DNA of 64,000 nt from an uncultured Planctomycetota bacterium (GTDB lineage Bacteria > Planctomycetota > Planctomycetia > Pirellulales > Thermoguttaceae), in contig CADACS010000006.1 in the NCBI GenBank assembly GCA_902786505.1, positions 20,289 through 84,288 on the forward strand, written 5' to 3'. Position numbers and translations under genes: made by a program. Position 1 is the first letter of the stretch. Every line of letters begins with the position of its first letter. Positions 53,383 to 60,994 of the stretch are shown here, piece by piece. The notes under the pieces were generated by a model. That model saw only the letters and a list, made by a program, of their open reading frames with translations, made no database searches and had not been told where the DNA came from.

Positions 53383-54939
53383 TTATTTCGCGCCGCCGAC
53401 CAATTTCGTATAGAGCGCGTCGTATTCGCGAGCGCTCTTTTTCCACGACAGATCGAGCTTCATTGCCGTGCGCATAAGCTGCCGCCATTCGAGATTGCGG
53501 CATCGATAGACGTAAAGGGCCCAATCGAGCGCTTTCTTCATATCGTCGACGTTTTCCCAGTAGAAGATGAATCCGTTCCCCGTCCCATTGGCGATATTTT
53601 CGTCCGACGCGTTCACGACCGTGTCGTGCAGACCGCCGACGTCGTGCACGAGCGGAAGCGTCCCGTAAATCAGACTGTACATCTGGTTCAAGCCGCAGGG
53701 CTCGTATCGGCTCGGCATGAGGAACATGTCGGAGCCAGCCTCGATCTGGTGCGAAAGTTCGACGGAGAATCGGTTTTGAACCGCTATATTGTACGGATAG
53801 CGGCGCGCAAGATCGCTGAACCAGTCGGCGAGTTTTTTATCGCCCGAGCCGAGAATAGCGAGCTGAACGCCCGAGCGCTCGACGAGGTCGCCCGCCACGC
53901 TCGCGACGAGATCGAGCCCTTTTTGCGCGTCGAACCGGCTCACGACGCCCAGAAGCGGAACAAACGGATCGACGGGCAGCCCCATCGCCTGCTGCAGCGC
54001 CGCCTTGCACTTCGGCTTGCCGTCCACGAACGTATTGACGTCGTAATTGGCCGCGATCATCTTATCGGTCGCGGGGTTCCATTCGTCGACGTCGACCCCG
54101 TTAAGAATGCCGACAAGGTCGTCGGCGCGCATCTTCAGCACGCCCTGAAGCTTTTCGCCGAACGCTTCCGTCTGAATTTCCTGCGCGTAACGCGGACTGA
54201 CCGTCGTAATCGCGTCGGCAAACAGAACGCCCGACTTCATGAGGTTCAGCTGACCGTAAAACTCCATTTTATCGTAGGTAAACAGGCTCCAATCGAGCCC
54301 CGTTACCTCCATGGCGCCGCGCCAGAACCGACCCTGATGGCGGAGATTATGAATCGTAAAGACCGATTTGATCTTATCGAACTTCTTGGCCGCCTGACCC
54401 ATATTGTCGATATCGGGCCGAGCGGTTCCGGAGAAGAGCGAGCCGGTCTCAAAGCGGGAATGCGATTTATAGACCGAGTCCAAAAAGACGGGCGCGAGCG
54501 CCGTCTGCCAGTCGTTGGCGTGAAGAACGTCGACGTCGAGATCAAGCCGCGCAATGAGCTCAAGTACGCAGCGGCAGAAGAACGAATAGCGCTCGCAGTT
54601 ATCCGCATGGTCGACGCCCTGACTGTTGTAAAGCCCGTCCCGGTTGAAGTAATCGTCGTGTTCGATGAAGTAGACGTCGACCTGATCGAGCTTCGCTTTT
54701 CGTACGCCCGCGCGCTTGACCTGTTTGCCGACGGGCGCGTCGAGCGTTACGCCGTACATCGATTCAAGCGGCTCGCCCGTGCGCTCGAAATATTCGCGAA
54801 CGCACTTATAGAACGGAACGACAAGAGACGCCTTATGGCCAAGTTGCGCCAGCGCTTTGGGCAGCGCGGAACACACGTCGGCGAGACCGCCGGTCTTGGC
54901 GTACGGGGACGCTTCGCTCGCAGCAAATAAAATATGCAT
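53383..54939 (-). CDS. glgA: Glycogen synthase (GlgA, GT5)
   Basis: 518 residues from ATG at 54939, chosen because AAGGAG lies 6 bases upstream and the protein starts at the family's first strand (MHILFAASEASPYAKTGGLADV). The KTGG loop binds ADP-glucose. LHANDWQTAL, SRFDAQKGLDLV and SRYEPCGLNQMYSLIYGTLPLVHDVGGLHDTV are GT5 signatures, including the E-P-C-G nucleotide-sugar-binding site. It extends alpha-1,4-glucan chains from ADP-glucose (or UDP-glucose) in the cytoplasm. About 25 extra residues near 175-200 (SLFSGTARPDIDNMGQAAKKFDKI region) precede SVFTIHNLRHQG. No glgB, glgC or glgP lies in the window. It is first of three co-oriented genes. Confidence 0.93.
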   Translation of the reverse strand: MHILFAASEASPYAKTGGLADVCSALPKALAQLGHKASLVVPFYKCVREYFERTGEPLESMYGVTLDAPVGKQVKRAGVRKAKLDQVDVYFIEHDDYFNRDGLYNSQGVDHADNCERYSFFCRCVLELIARLDLDVDVLHANDWQTALAPVFLDSVYKSHSRFETGSLFSGTARPDIDNMGQAAKKFDKIKSVFTIHNLRHQGRFWRGAMEVTGLDWSLFTYDKMEFYGQLNLMKSGVLFADAITTVSPRYAQEIQTEAFGEKLQGVLKMRADDLVGILNGVDVDEWNPATDKMIAANYDVNTFVDGKPKCKAALQQAMGLPVDPFVPLLGVVSRFDAQKGLDLVASVAGDLVERSGVQLAILGSGDKKLADWFSDLARRYPYNIAVQNRFSVELSHQIEAGSDMFLMPSRYEPCGLNQMYSLIYGTLPLVHDVGGLHDTVVNASDENIANGTGNGFIFYWENVDDMKKALDWALYVYRCRNLEWRQLMRTAMKLDLSWKKSAREYDALYTKLVGGAK

Positions 54940-55338
54940 CGTCACTCCTTCTACTCTTAACGCGGCCGGGCAGGTTAAAAATCGAGCCTCACACACAAAT
55001 TGGATTCTATCAATTTACCACATTTTGACAAAGAGGAAAGTTGCGGAACGGGACGCAGCGCCAAAAAAGCGGCCCCTTTTCGAATAAAATTGCAAGAGTT
55101 CCCGTCAAACGGCAAAATCGTGGCGGCAATCTGCGGCGACCCCTTGACGTAAGCGCGACCCTTGGAGACAATTGACGTTATGTTCTCGCGCCCGGCCGCC
55201 GGGACTCGCGGAAGCGGCGGCCGGGCGTTAGAACATGAGAGAGGCGCCGCCGCGGTTTCACCGCGCGTTTCGTCGGCGGTACGAGTCGGCCGACGAAACC
55301 CGGCGCGCGCTGAAAAACTTCGACTCTAAATTCTTGGT
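54940..55338. other. Divergent intergenic region between glgA and recJ
   Basis: About 400 bp. The part next to recJ is highly structured (hairpins at 55182-55234 and 55267-55299) and includes a possible 35-codon frame at 55235-55342. TTGACG occurs at 55144 and again at 55172, and one may be a -35 element, but no good -10 follows at 17 bp. The part near glgA (54960-55090) is AT-richer. Confidence 0.45.
55182..55234 (+). promoter_or_regulatory. Long GC-rich hairpin in the recJ leader
   Basis: GTTCT (55182-55186) pairs with AGAAC (55230-55234), and CGCCCGGCCGC (55189-55199) pairs perfectly with GCGGCCGGGCG (55217-55227). No T run follows, so it is not a classical terminator. It ends at the base before the ATG of the small frame at 55235. 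An RNA regulatory role is inference. Confidence 0.5.
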
Positions 55339-55342
55339 ATGA
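55235..55342 (+). CDS. Possible 35-residue leader peptide overlapping recJ
   Basis: ATG at 55235, immediately after the hairpin, and a TGA that overlaps the recJ ATG in the form ATGA. The peptide (MREAPPRFHRAFRRRYES and 17 more residues) is basic. recJ itself has no Shine-Dalgarno site, so translational coupling from this frame would explain how recJ is translated. The frame also spans a second perfect 11-bp stem (GTTTCGTCGGC/GCCGACGAAAC, 55267-55299). It lacks its own ribosome-binding site and no family is recognised. Confidence 0.3.
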   Translation: MREAPPRFHRAFRRRYESADETRRALKNFDSKFLV

Positions 55343-57294
55343 TTAAGGAAAAAGAAAATCTAAAGTGGGTCACGCGGCCCTACGATCCCGATCTCGTTAC
55401 GAGATTGGCGAACCAAACGCACATTGCGCCGATCGTCGCGCAGACGCTCGTCGGCCGGAAGATCGCCGAGCCCGATAAGATCGTCAGTTTTCTCGCGCCG
55501 ACAAGTCTGTCGCGAGGGCTCTATCCTCCCGACCGGCTTCCGGGCTGCAAACGCGCCGCGGAGTTCCTCGCCGACGCGATTCGCGCCGACAAAAAGATCG
55601 TCGTCTACGGCGACTACGACGTCGACGGCATGACCGCGACCGCGATTCTGCTGCAGGCGATTCAGACGTCCGGCGGGCGCTGCGGATACTACGTGCCCAA
55701 CCGGCTGGAGGAGGGGTACGGCCTCAACGTGGCCGCGCTCAAACGCCTGCGGGAAGACGAGGGCGCCGACGTCGTCGTTACGGTCGACTGCGGAATTACC
55801 AGCGTCAAAGAGGTTCAGGCCGCAAAGGAAATGGGGCTTGAAATCGTCGTTACCGACCACCACACCCCGCTCGTCGACGAAGAGACAAAAAAACAAATCC
55901 TCCCCGACGCGGTCGCGATCGTCCACCCAAAGTATGAAATCGAGGGGTTCCCGCCCTACCCCTGTCCGGAAATCTGCGGCGCGTTCGTCGCGTTCAAACT
56001 TGCGTGGGGGCTCGGGCTAGCCATGCATCCGGAAGCGAAAGGGAAAACGGCGCCGGAAATGCGCGAGTTCCTCGTTCGCGCGATCGGGCTCGCCGCGCTC
56101 GGCGCCATCGCCGACGTCATGCCGCTGCTCGACGAAAACCGCACGATCGTGCGGTACGCGCTCGAAAACAGCTTTGTGGACAATATGCCCTTGGGGCTGA
56201 AATACCTGTTTGAAGTCGCCGTCAACAATCCCCGGAAAAAGATCACGAGCGAAGACGTCGGATTCACAATCGCGCCGCGCCTCAACGCGGCGGGCCGGGA
56301 AGTCCTCAACGCGGATTCACTCCGCGACGAAGAAGACAAGCTCAACTGGCGCGTCGCCCTGTCCCTTCTCAATAATCCGTCGCCCCTTGCGAGCGCGGGC
56401 CAGATGGGGCTCGCGAGCCTCGGCGTCGAGCTGCTCATCACCGATAATCCGTCGCGCGCGCGCGAATTGGCGCCCTTTATCAACAACCTCAACGCGACGC
56501 GGCAGAAGATCGAGCGCAATATCCTAACGGCCGCCAAACGCATGATCGAGGAGAAGTATGCCGACGCGCCCGCGTTCGTACTCGCGAGCCGAGACTGGCA
56601 TCCGGGCGTTATCGGAATCGTCGCCGGCCGTATCGCGGAAACCTACTGCCGGCCTACCGTTATGATCGCGCTCCGCGAGGCGGACGGGAACGCGGGCTCG
56701 GCGCGCGGCGTCCCCGACTCCAACTTCAATCTCTACGACGCGCTCAATCACTGCTCCGAATACCTGGTTCGTTTCGGCGGTCACGCGGCCGCGGCGGGCT
56801 TAGGTATCAAAGAAGCGAACGTCGCGGCGTTTCGCGAGGCGTTCTGCGACTACGTCGCGCGGTCGTTCTCCCCGAAAGACCGCGTCCGAACCCTTAAATT
56901 GGACGGCGAATTCCCGTTCGGCATGATCAATCTCCAAGCGCAGGCGGAACTGGAGCGGCTCGCCCCGTTCGGCGCGGAAAACCCCAGGCCGATCTTCGCC
57001 GCGTACAACGTGGCGCTCGCCGGACCGGCGCGCCGCGCAGGGGGCGGCAAGCTCAAGCCGGGCGCGCCCCCCAATCAGGCGCCCCCGCCCGGAAACGTCT
57101 TTCAGGCGCGGTTCCGGCAGTTCAACGACGAGCGGCGCGCCGTCGCGTTCAACCACGGCGATTGGGCCGATCAGATCAACGCGATTGTCGAGCAGAATCC
57201 CAACGCGCGCTTCGACGTCGCGTTCCAAGTCGTTTACAGCGATTACTACAATCAGGTCGAGCTCAGGCTCCAAGACTGGCGCGTCGCCCAATAG
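55339..57294 (+). CDS. recJ: Single-stranded-DNA-specific exonuclease RecJ
   Basis: 651 residues. DHH phosphoesterase motifs are intact: GDYDVDGMTA (motif I, residues 91-100), TVDCGITS (motif II, near 149) and VTDHHTP (motif III, DHH at 173-175), then GAIADVMPL and PRLNAAGRE. GRIAETYCRPTVM and FGGHAAAAGLGI belong to the DHHA1 domain. RecJ degrades single-stranded DNA 5' to 3' with Mn2+ or Mg2+ and acts in RecFOR repair and mismatch repair. The C-terminal OB-like region contains a Pro/Gly/Ala-rich loop (GGGKLKPGAPPNQAPPPG) not usual in the family. The start follows only a weak CTTGGT and overlaps a small upstream frame. The next gene starts 36 bp after the stop. Confidence 0.93.
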   Translation: MIKEKENLKWVTRPYDPDLVTRLANQTHIAPIVAQTLVGRKIAEPDKIVSFLAPTSLSRGLYPPDRLPGCKRAAEFLADAIRADKKIVVYGDYDVDGMTATAILLQAIQTSGGRCGYYVPNRLEEGYGLNVAALKRLREDEGADVVVTVDCGITSVKEVQAAKEMGLEIVVTDHHTPLVDEETKKQILPDAVAIVHPKYEIEGFPPYPCPEICGAFVAFKLAWGLGLAMHPEAKGKTAPEMREFLVRAIGLAALGAIADVMPLLDENRTIVRYALENSFVDNMPLGLKYLFEVAVNNPRKKITSEDVGFTIAPRLNAAGREVLNADSLRDEEDKLNWRVALSLLNNPSPLASAGQMGLASLGVELLITDNPSRARELAPFINNLNATRQKIERNILTAAKRMIEEKYADAPAFVLASRDWHPGVIGIVAGRIAETYCRPTVMIALREADGNAGSARGVPDSNFNLYDALNHCSEYLVRFGGHAAAAGLGIKEANVAAFREAFCDYVARSFSPKDRVRTLKLDGEFPFGMINLQAQAELERLAPFGAENPRPIFAAYNVALAGPARRAGGGKLKPGAPPNQAPPPGNVFQARFRQFNDERRAVAFNHGDWADQINAIVEQNPNARFDVAFQVVYSDYYNQVELRLQDWRVAQ

Positions 57295-57330
57295 GCGCGC
57301 GTCGGCGTCCGCAACTTGAAAGGAAAAACT

Positions 57331-58221
57331 ATGCGTTACGCGTTCGCCGTTCTTATCGCTTCCTTTGCCGCGCTCTGCTGCGCGTCCGGCGCCTCCGCGC
57401 AAACCGCCAGCCCGCAAGAGAAGAACAGGTCGTTTCAGGAATACGCCCCGTGGCTCGCCCCCAGTCTGAAGCTGCGCGACTACCACATTCATCTGCGCGG
57501 CGGCATGACCGCGGAAATGGCGGTCGAACGCGCGGAAAAAACCGGCGTGCGGTCCGGCGTTCTCGAGAATCACGGGCGCGAGTGGCCGCTGTCGTCCAAC
57601 GAGCTCCTCGACGAGTTTATTACGGGCGTCGAAAAGGTCAATCAAACCCTTCCGAAAAATAAGAAACTCCGTATCGGTATCCAAGTCAACGACCGGGACT
57701 GGTACAAAACGATCGATCCTAAGATCTACCGCCGGCTCGATTACGTTCTCGCCGACACGATGATTATGGGCAAGCGCCCGGACGGCTCCGACGAGCGGCT
57801 CTGGCAGCTCCCGAAAGATTACGACGTCGATCAGGACGAATGGTTCGAGCGCTATTACAAGCACTGCATGACGGTCGTTAACGAGCCGATCGATATCCTC
57901 GCCAACGTAACCTACCTGCCGGACTTCATCGCCGACCGTTACGACGAGCTGTGGACGGAAGAGCGCATGACGGCTCTCATTCAGGCGGCGATCGACAATA
58001 ATGTCGCGCTGGAAATCCAAGTGGAATCGGCGTTTCCGAAGCCGAAATTCGTCGAGCTCGCGCTCAAAATGGGTGCGAAACTCGAATTCGGCAGCAACAA
58101 TTTCGACGCGGCTATGAAAGACACGGCCGCGTGGAAGAACGTTATCGAACGTTTTAACATCAAGCCGGAAAACCTCTGGCGCGACCGGAAAGACGAACGG
58201 CTTGTCAACAGCGCCAAATAA
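57331..58221 (+). CDS. Exported PHP-like metal-dependent hydrolase
   Basis: 296 residues from ATG at 57331, which has AAAGGA 6 bases upstream; an ATG 15 bp earlier lacks one. Residues 1-22 are a signal peptide (FAVLIASFAALCCASGASAQ). DYHIHLRGGMTAEMAVERAEKTG is the first motif of PHP-type phosphoesterases, whose HxH pair binds metal, followed by GVLENHGREW. GIQVNDRDW and DYVLADTMIM resemble the later metal-site strands, and the protein ends with KLEFGSNNFD, where some members have 'tfGSDAH'. The known fold hydrolyses phosphoesters; the substrate here is unknown. It follows recJ by 36 bp, so they may share a transcript although the function appears unrelated. Confidence 0.75.
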   Translation: MRYAFAVLIASFAALCCASGASAQTASPQEKNRSFQEYAPWLAPSLKLRDYHIHLRGGMTAEMAVERAEKTGVRSGVLENHGREWPLSSNELLDEFITGVEKVNQTLPKNKKLRIGIQVNDRDWYKTIDPKIYRRLDYVLADTMIMGKRPDGSDERLWQLPKDYDVDQDEWFERYYKHCMTVVNEPIDILANVTYLPDFIADRYDELWTEERMTALIQAAIDNNVALEIQVESAFPKPKFVELALKMGAKLEFGSNNFDAAMKDTAAWKNVIERFNIKPENLWRDRKDERLVNSAK

Positions 58222-58256
58222 ATAAAAAAGCGCCGGACTATCCGCGCATAAACGGT

Positions 58257-58305
58257 AAGAGGCGGCAAACGACCGAAACGCGTCGTTTGCCGCCTCTTTT
58301 ATATC
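58257..58305. terminator. Terminator between convergent genes
   Basis: AAGAGGCGGCAAACGAC pairs perfectly over 17 bp with GTCGTTTGCCGCCTCTT around an 8-base loop, followed on the plus strand by TTATAT. It lies between the PHP-like gene (plus) and the SDR gene (minus) and could serve both. Confidence 0.88.
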
Positions 58306-58324
58306 CATTTTAAAGCCGCTTCTA

Positions 58325-59113
58325 TCAGAACCAGCTCGCCGTAAAACCGCCGTCGACGTAGACGGGGGAGCCGGTAATATAGCTGCCCGCCTTCTTCGCG
58401 AGGAGCAGAATCGCGGCGCCGACGAGTTCGTTCGGATCGCCGTAACGGCGCATCGGCGTCCCGTTCATAATGTTCTCAACGCGTTTCGCGTCGAGGAGCT
58501 TGCGGTTCTGTTCCGCCGGGAAGAAGCCCGGGCAGATCGCGTTGCAGCGGATACCCTGCGTGCCGAATTCCTGCGCGATATTGCGCGTAAGATTGACGAC
58601 GCCCGCTTTCGACGCGGCGTACGCGAAAACGCGGGAAAGAGGCCGCGCCGTATTCACGCTCCCGATATTGAGAATGGAGCCGCCGTCTTTGTTTTTGAGC
58701 ATCGCTTCAATAAAGACCTGGCAGGCGAGCATTGTGCCCTTCAGATTGACCGCCATAATGGCGTCCCACTTGTTCTCGTCGACTTCCAGAAAGCTCGTCC
58801 CCGCGTTAATGCCCGCGCAGTTAATGAGCATATCGACCTGGCCCGTAAGTTTGAGCGCTTCTTCACGCAACGCGATTAGCGACTGCTTGTCCGTGACGTT
58901 GACCGTCTTGTAGATCGCTTCGATCCCTTCGGCGGAAAGCTTCTCGACCGCCGTCTTACAGGCGTCTTCGTTCATATCGGCGACGACTATTTTGGCGCCG
59001 TTCTTACCCAAACCGGTAGCCAGGCACAATCCGAGCGCGCCGGCGCCGCCAACGACGACCGCGACCTGGCCCTGCATGCCAAATAAATCCTGCAAAAAGC
59101 TAGCGTTATCCAT
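58325..59113 (-). CDS. SDR family oxidoreductase (sugar/uronate-type)
   Basis: 262 residues; AAGGAA lies 7 bases before the ATG. The classical short-chain dehydrogenase pattern is complete: VVGGAGALGLCLA (cofactor glycine motif), VVADMN, NCAGINAG, NIGSVN with the catalytic Ser, and YAASKAG with the Tyr-Lys pair. ICPGFFPAEQNRKLL and the C-terminal GSPVYVDGGFTASWF resemble gluconate 5-dehydrogenases and D-mannonate oxidoreductase-like SDRs. A role in uronate or gluconate breakdown is probable but the substrate is not shown. D in VVADMN suggests NAD(H). It lies 41 bp downstream of panD on the same strand. Confidence 0.88.
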   Translation of the reverse strand: MDNASFLQDLFGMQGQVAVVVGGAGALGLCLATGLGKNGAKIVVADMNEDACKTAVEKLSAEGIEAIYKTVNVTDKQSLIALREEALKLTGQVDMLINCAGINAGTSFLEVDENKWDAIMAVNLKGTMLACQVFIEAMLKNKDGGSILNIGSVNTARPLSRVFAYAASKAGVVNLTRNIAQEFGTQGIRCNAICPGFFPAEQNRKLLDAKRVENIMNGTPMRRYGDPNELVGAAILLLAKKAGSYITGSPVYVDGGFTASWF

Positions 59114-59154
59114 TTTTATTCCTTACTTTCCTTTATGTACGGGCTCGGCGCCTG

Positions 59155-59505
59155 TTACGGTTTGACGCGATTCTGCGCGTCGACCTTAACGACGTTCGCG
59201 CGATAGTTCGCGAGTTCCGATTCCTCGTATTCCGCGTACGTGATAATAACGAGAACGTCGCCCTTGTACCCTTCCCGAGCGGCCGGGCCGTTGAGCATAA
59301 CGGTTCCCGACCCCGCGGGCGCTTCGATCGCGTACGTTACCAAGCGTTTGCCGTTATTGACGTTGAGCACGTGAACCAACTCGCCCGGCAGAATGTCGGC
59401 CGCTTTGAGAAGATCCGAATCGATCGCGATGCTGCCCTCGTACTCGAGAAGGCAGCCCGTTAAGGTTGCGCGATGAATCTTAGATTTCAGCATGGTGCGT
59501 CGCAT
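59155..59505 (-). CDS. panD: Aspartate 1-decarboxylase (PanD)
   Basis: 116 residues. The proenzyme self-cleaves between G24 and S25 (YEGSIAID), turning S25 into the pyruvoyl cofactor, exactly as in the E. coli enzyme. K9, R54 and Y58 (NGKRLVTYAI) of the active site are in their expected places, which also supports the start at 59505 (MRRTMLKSK). It makes beta-alanine from L-aspartate for pantothenate and coenzyme A synthesis. The C-terminal 20 residues differ from the E. coli protein, as is common. No panB or panC lies beside it. It is followed by the SDR gene. Confidence 0.95.
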   Translation of the reverse strand: MRRTMLKSKIHRATLTGCLLEYEGSIAIDSDLLKAADILPGELVHVLNVNNGKRLVTYAIEAPAGSGTVMLNGPAAREGYKGDVLVIITYAEYEESELANYRANVVKVDAQNRVKP

Positions 59506-59636
59506 GACGGAAACTCTTTTCTAACTTCTTCGTACGTCGCCGCGGAAAACTCAATCCGCGCCTTTCGGCGCTCGAGCCGTCGACGTCTGCGCGCCGCGCG
59601 CAAACTCGGAAACCGCGTAAAAACGACCACGGCTAT

Positions 59637-59661
59637 ATTATAGCGAACCGCCGTTTTTACA
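59637..59661 (-). promoter_or_regulatory. Possible promoter of panD
   Basis: On the minus strand a consensus TATAAT (59637-59642) lies downstream of TTTTGTAA, whose spacing (14-16 bp, depending on the hexamer chosen) is shorter than ideal. The leader to the panD ATG would be about 125 bases. Confidence 0.35.
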
Positions 59662-59749
59662 AAAGAGGAAAGAGAACGCCGGCCGCAATTTCGTATAAAT
59701 TCAGGCGCGCCCTTTTCATGATATTTTCCTTTTTTTAACGCGGCGTCGC

Positions 59750-59778
59750 TTGTAATTGCCGTGCGCGGCCGGTAGAAT
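59750..59778 (+). promoter_or_regulatory. Sigma-70-like promoter of the J-like/MshEN gene
   Basis: TTGTAA and TAGAAT with a 17-bp spacer, ending 63 bp before the ATG at 59842. Confidence 0.55.
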
Positions 59779-59841
59779 AAAAAACGCGCGCTGCGCCTTG
59801 TATTTTCATATGTCGGGAAGTAAACAAACGAGAGAAATCGC

Positions 59842-60891
59842 ATGAGCAATAAGATTGACGTCTATAAGGAATGGCTCAAAATTGACGCGCCTAACCGCCC
59901 GCTCAATTACTATCAGCTCCTCAAATTCAAAGACTTTGAAGACGACCCCGCCGTCATTCGCAAACGGTACCAGGAGCTCAACGCGTACGTCCGCAAGTTC
60001 GCGACCGGCGATTACATCGACGAATCTCAGGCGCTCCTGAACGAACTCGCGAAAGCGATGCTCTGCCTCACCGACGCGGAACGGAAAGAGGAATACGACC
60101 GCTCGCTCGGAAGGAAGCTCCAAGGCAAGACGGAGACCGACGCGTACGGCAGACGGACGCTGGAAACGATTCTGATCAACGATCAAATCGTAACCGCGGA
60201 CCAACTCAAAAAGGCCAAGAACCTAGCCGACGCGATCGGGGTCGACCTTCATCAGGCGCTCCTGCAGCAGAAGGGTATGGACGCGGAAAAGATCATGACC
60301 GCCTACGCCGAATCGGTCGGGCTTCCGTTCATTAATCTCGACGAGACGCCCGTCGACGAATATTTCGTCCCGTTCCTCAATCCCGTAACGGTGCGCCAGA
60401 ATTCGTTCGTCCCCGTCATGGCCGATATGGGCAAACTGATTCTCGCGTCTCCGGAACCGATCGGAATCGACGTGGAAGACGAGCTCCGCATGCTCTTCGA
60501 CATGCCGGTCCGCTGCGCCATCTGCCTGCCGCAGCAGGTCAACTACGCGATCGCGAAATACTATCCGCGCGACGCCGTACAGAAGCGTTACGTCAAGCCC
60601 GACGAAGACGGCGGGAGCGACGAGGAGCCAAAGAGCGCGAAAAAAGCCGCGGCCAAGCCGGTCAAGCAGGTCGAGGAGACGGTCGAGTACTCCGACGCCG
60701 CTAAAAAGAACAGAATCAAGCTCGCGATCGTCGGATTTAACTTCGGCGTTATGCTCGGCGCGTTCGGCGTCTACTTCGGCGTCAAACACGCGTCGACCGC
60801 GCTCGTCGTCGCCGCCGCGGTCGTATTGGGCCTTATCGGCGGCGCCTGCGCTTGGAAATTTGCGCCCGCCGAGGTGGAAGACGACGAATAA
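59842..60891 (+). CDS. J-like domain / MshEN (GspE N-terminal) fusion with two membrane segments
   Basis: 349 residues; ATG with GAGAGA upstream. Residues 20-90 resemble a J-type helical domain as seen in planctomycetal proteins (NYYQLLKFKDFEDDPAVIRKRYQEL...ALLNELAKAMLCLTD...EEYD); the HPD motif of true DnaJ is absent. Residues 105-250 match the MshEN/GspE N-terminal domain: LETILINDQIVTADQLKKA, LHQALLQQKGMDAEKIMTAYAESVGLPFINL, then PVTVRQNSFVPVMADMGKLILASPEP. In other proteins this domain binds nucleotides such as cyclic di-GMP or recruits the secretion ATPase. The ATPase domain of GspE is missing. A charged linker (260-290) leads to two membrane helices (about 291-313 and 317-337). A sensor or adaptor at the membrane is inference. 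Confidence 0.7.
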   Translation: MSNKIDVYKEWLKIDAPNRPLNYYQLLKFKDFEDDPAVIRKRYQELNAYVRKFATGDYIDESQALLNELAKAMLCLTDAERKEEYDRSLGRKLQGKTETDAYGRRTLETILINDQIVTADQLKKAKNLADAIGVDLHQALLQQKGMDAEKIMTAYAESVGLPFINLDETPVDEYFVPFLNPVTVRQNSFVPVMADMGKLILASPEPIGIDVEDELRMLFDMPVRCAICLPQQVNYAIAKYYPRDAVQKRYVKPDEDGGSDEEPKSAKKAAAKPVKQVEETVEYSDAAKKNRIKLAIVGFNFGVMLGAFGVYFGVKHASTALVVAAAVVLGLIGGACAWKFAPAEVEDDE

Positions 60892-60936
60892 AATCTAATT
60901 TCGCAAAGCTTTTGAAAAGCCGAGCCGCTATAGAAG

Positions 60937-60973
60937 ACGGCGGCGGACGTTCGCGCGTTCGCCGCCGTTTTTT
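60937..60973 (+). terminator. Terminator after the J-like/MshEN gene
   Basis: ACGGCGGCG pairs with CGCCGCCGT around a GC-rich loop and is followed by TTTTTTAT. It lies between convergent genes. Confidence 0.88.
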
Positions 60974-60994
60974 TATTTCAGCGTCCGCCGCCGG

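Larger units (their letters stand above)
59506..59841. other. Divergent intergenic region between panD and the J-like/MshEN gene
   Basis: 336 bp with promoters for both sides (59637-59661 minus, 59750-59778 plus). The frame at 59487-59849 on the minus strand overlaps panD, has no ribosome-binding site and encodes an Arg-rich nonsense sequence, so no gene is called here. Confidence 0.6.

Noticed and set aside
53194..54930. Plus-strand frame of 578 codons opposite glgA
   Set aside because: Codon-aligned antisense of glgA, whose GT5 motifs are clear.
56800..58308. Minus-strand frame of 502 codons opposite recJ and the PHP-like gene
   Set aside because: Antisense artefact; it spans two genes on the other strand and has no domain signs.
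59487..59849. Minus-strand frame of 120 codons overlapping panD
   Set aside because: No ribosome-binding site; it overlaps panD out of frame and covers the promoters of two divergent genes.
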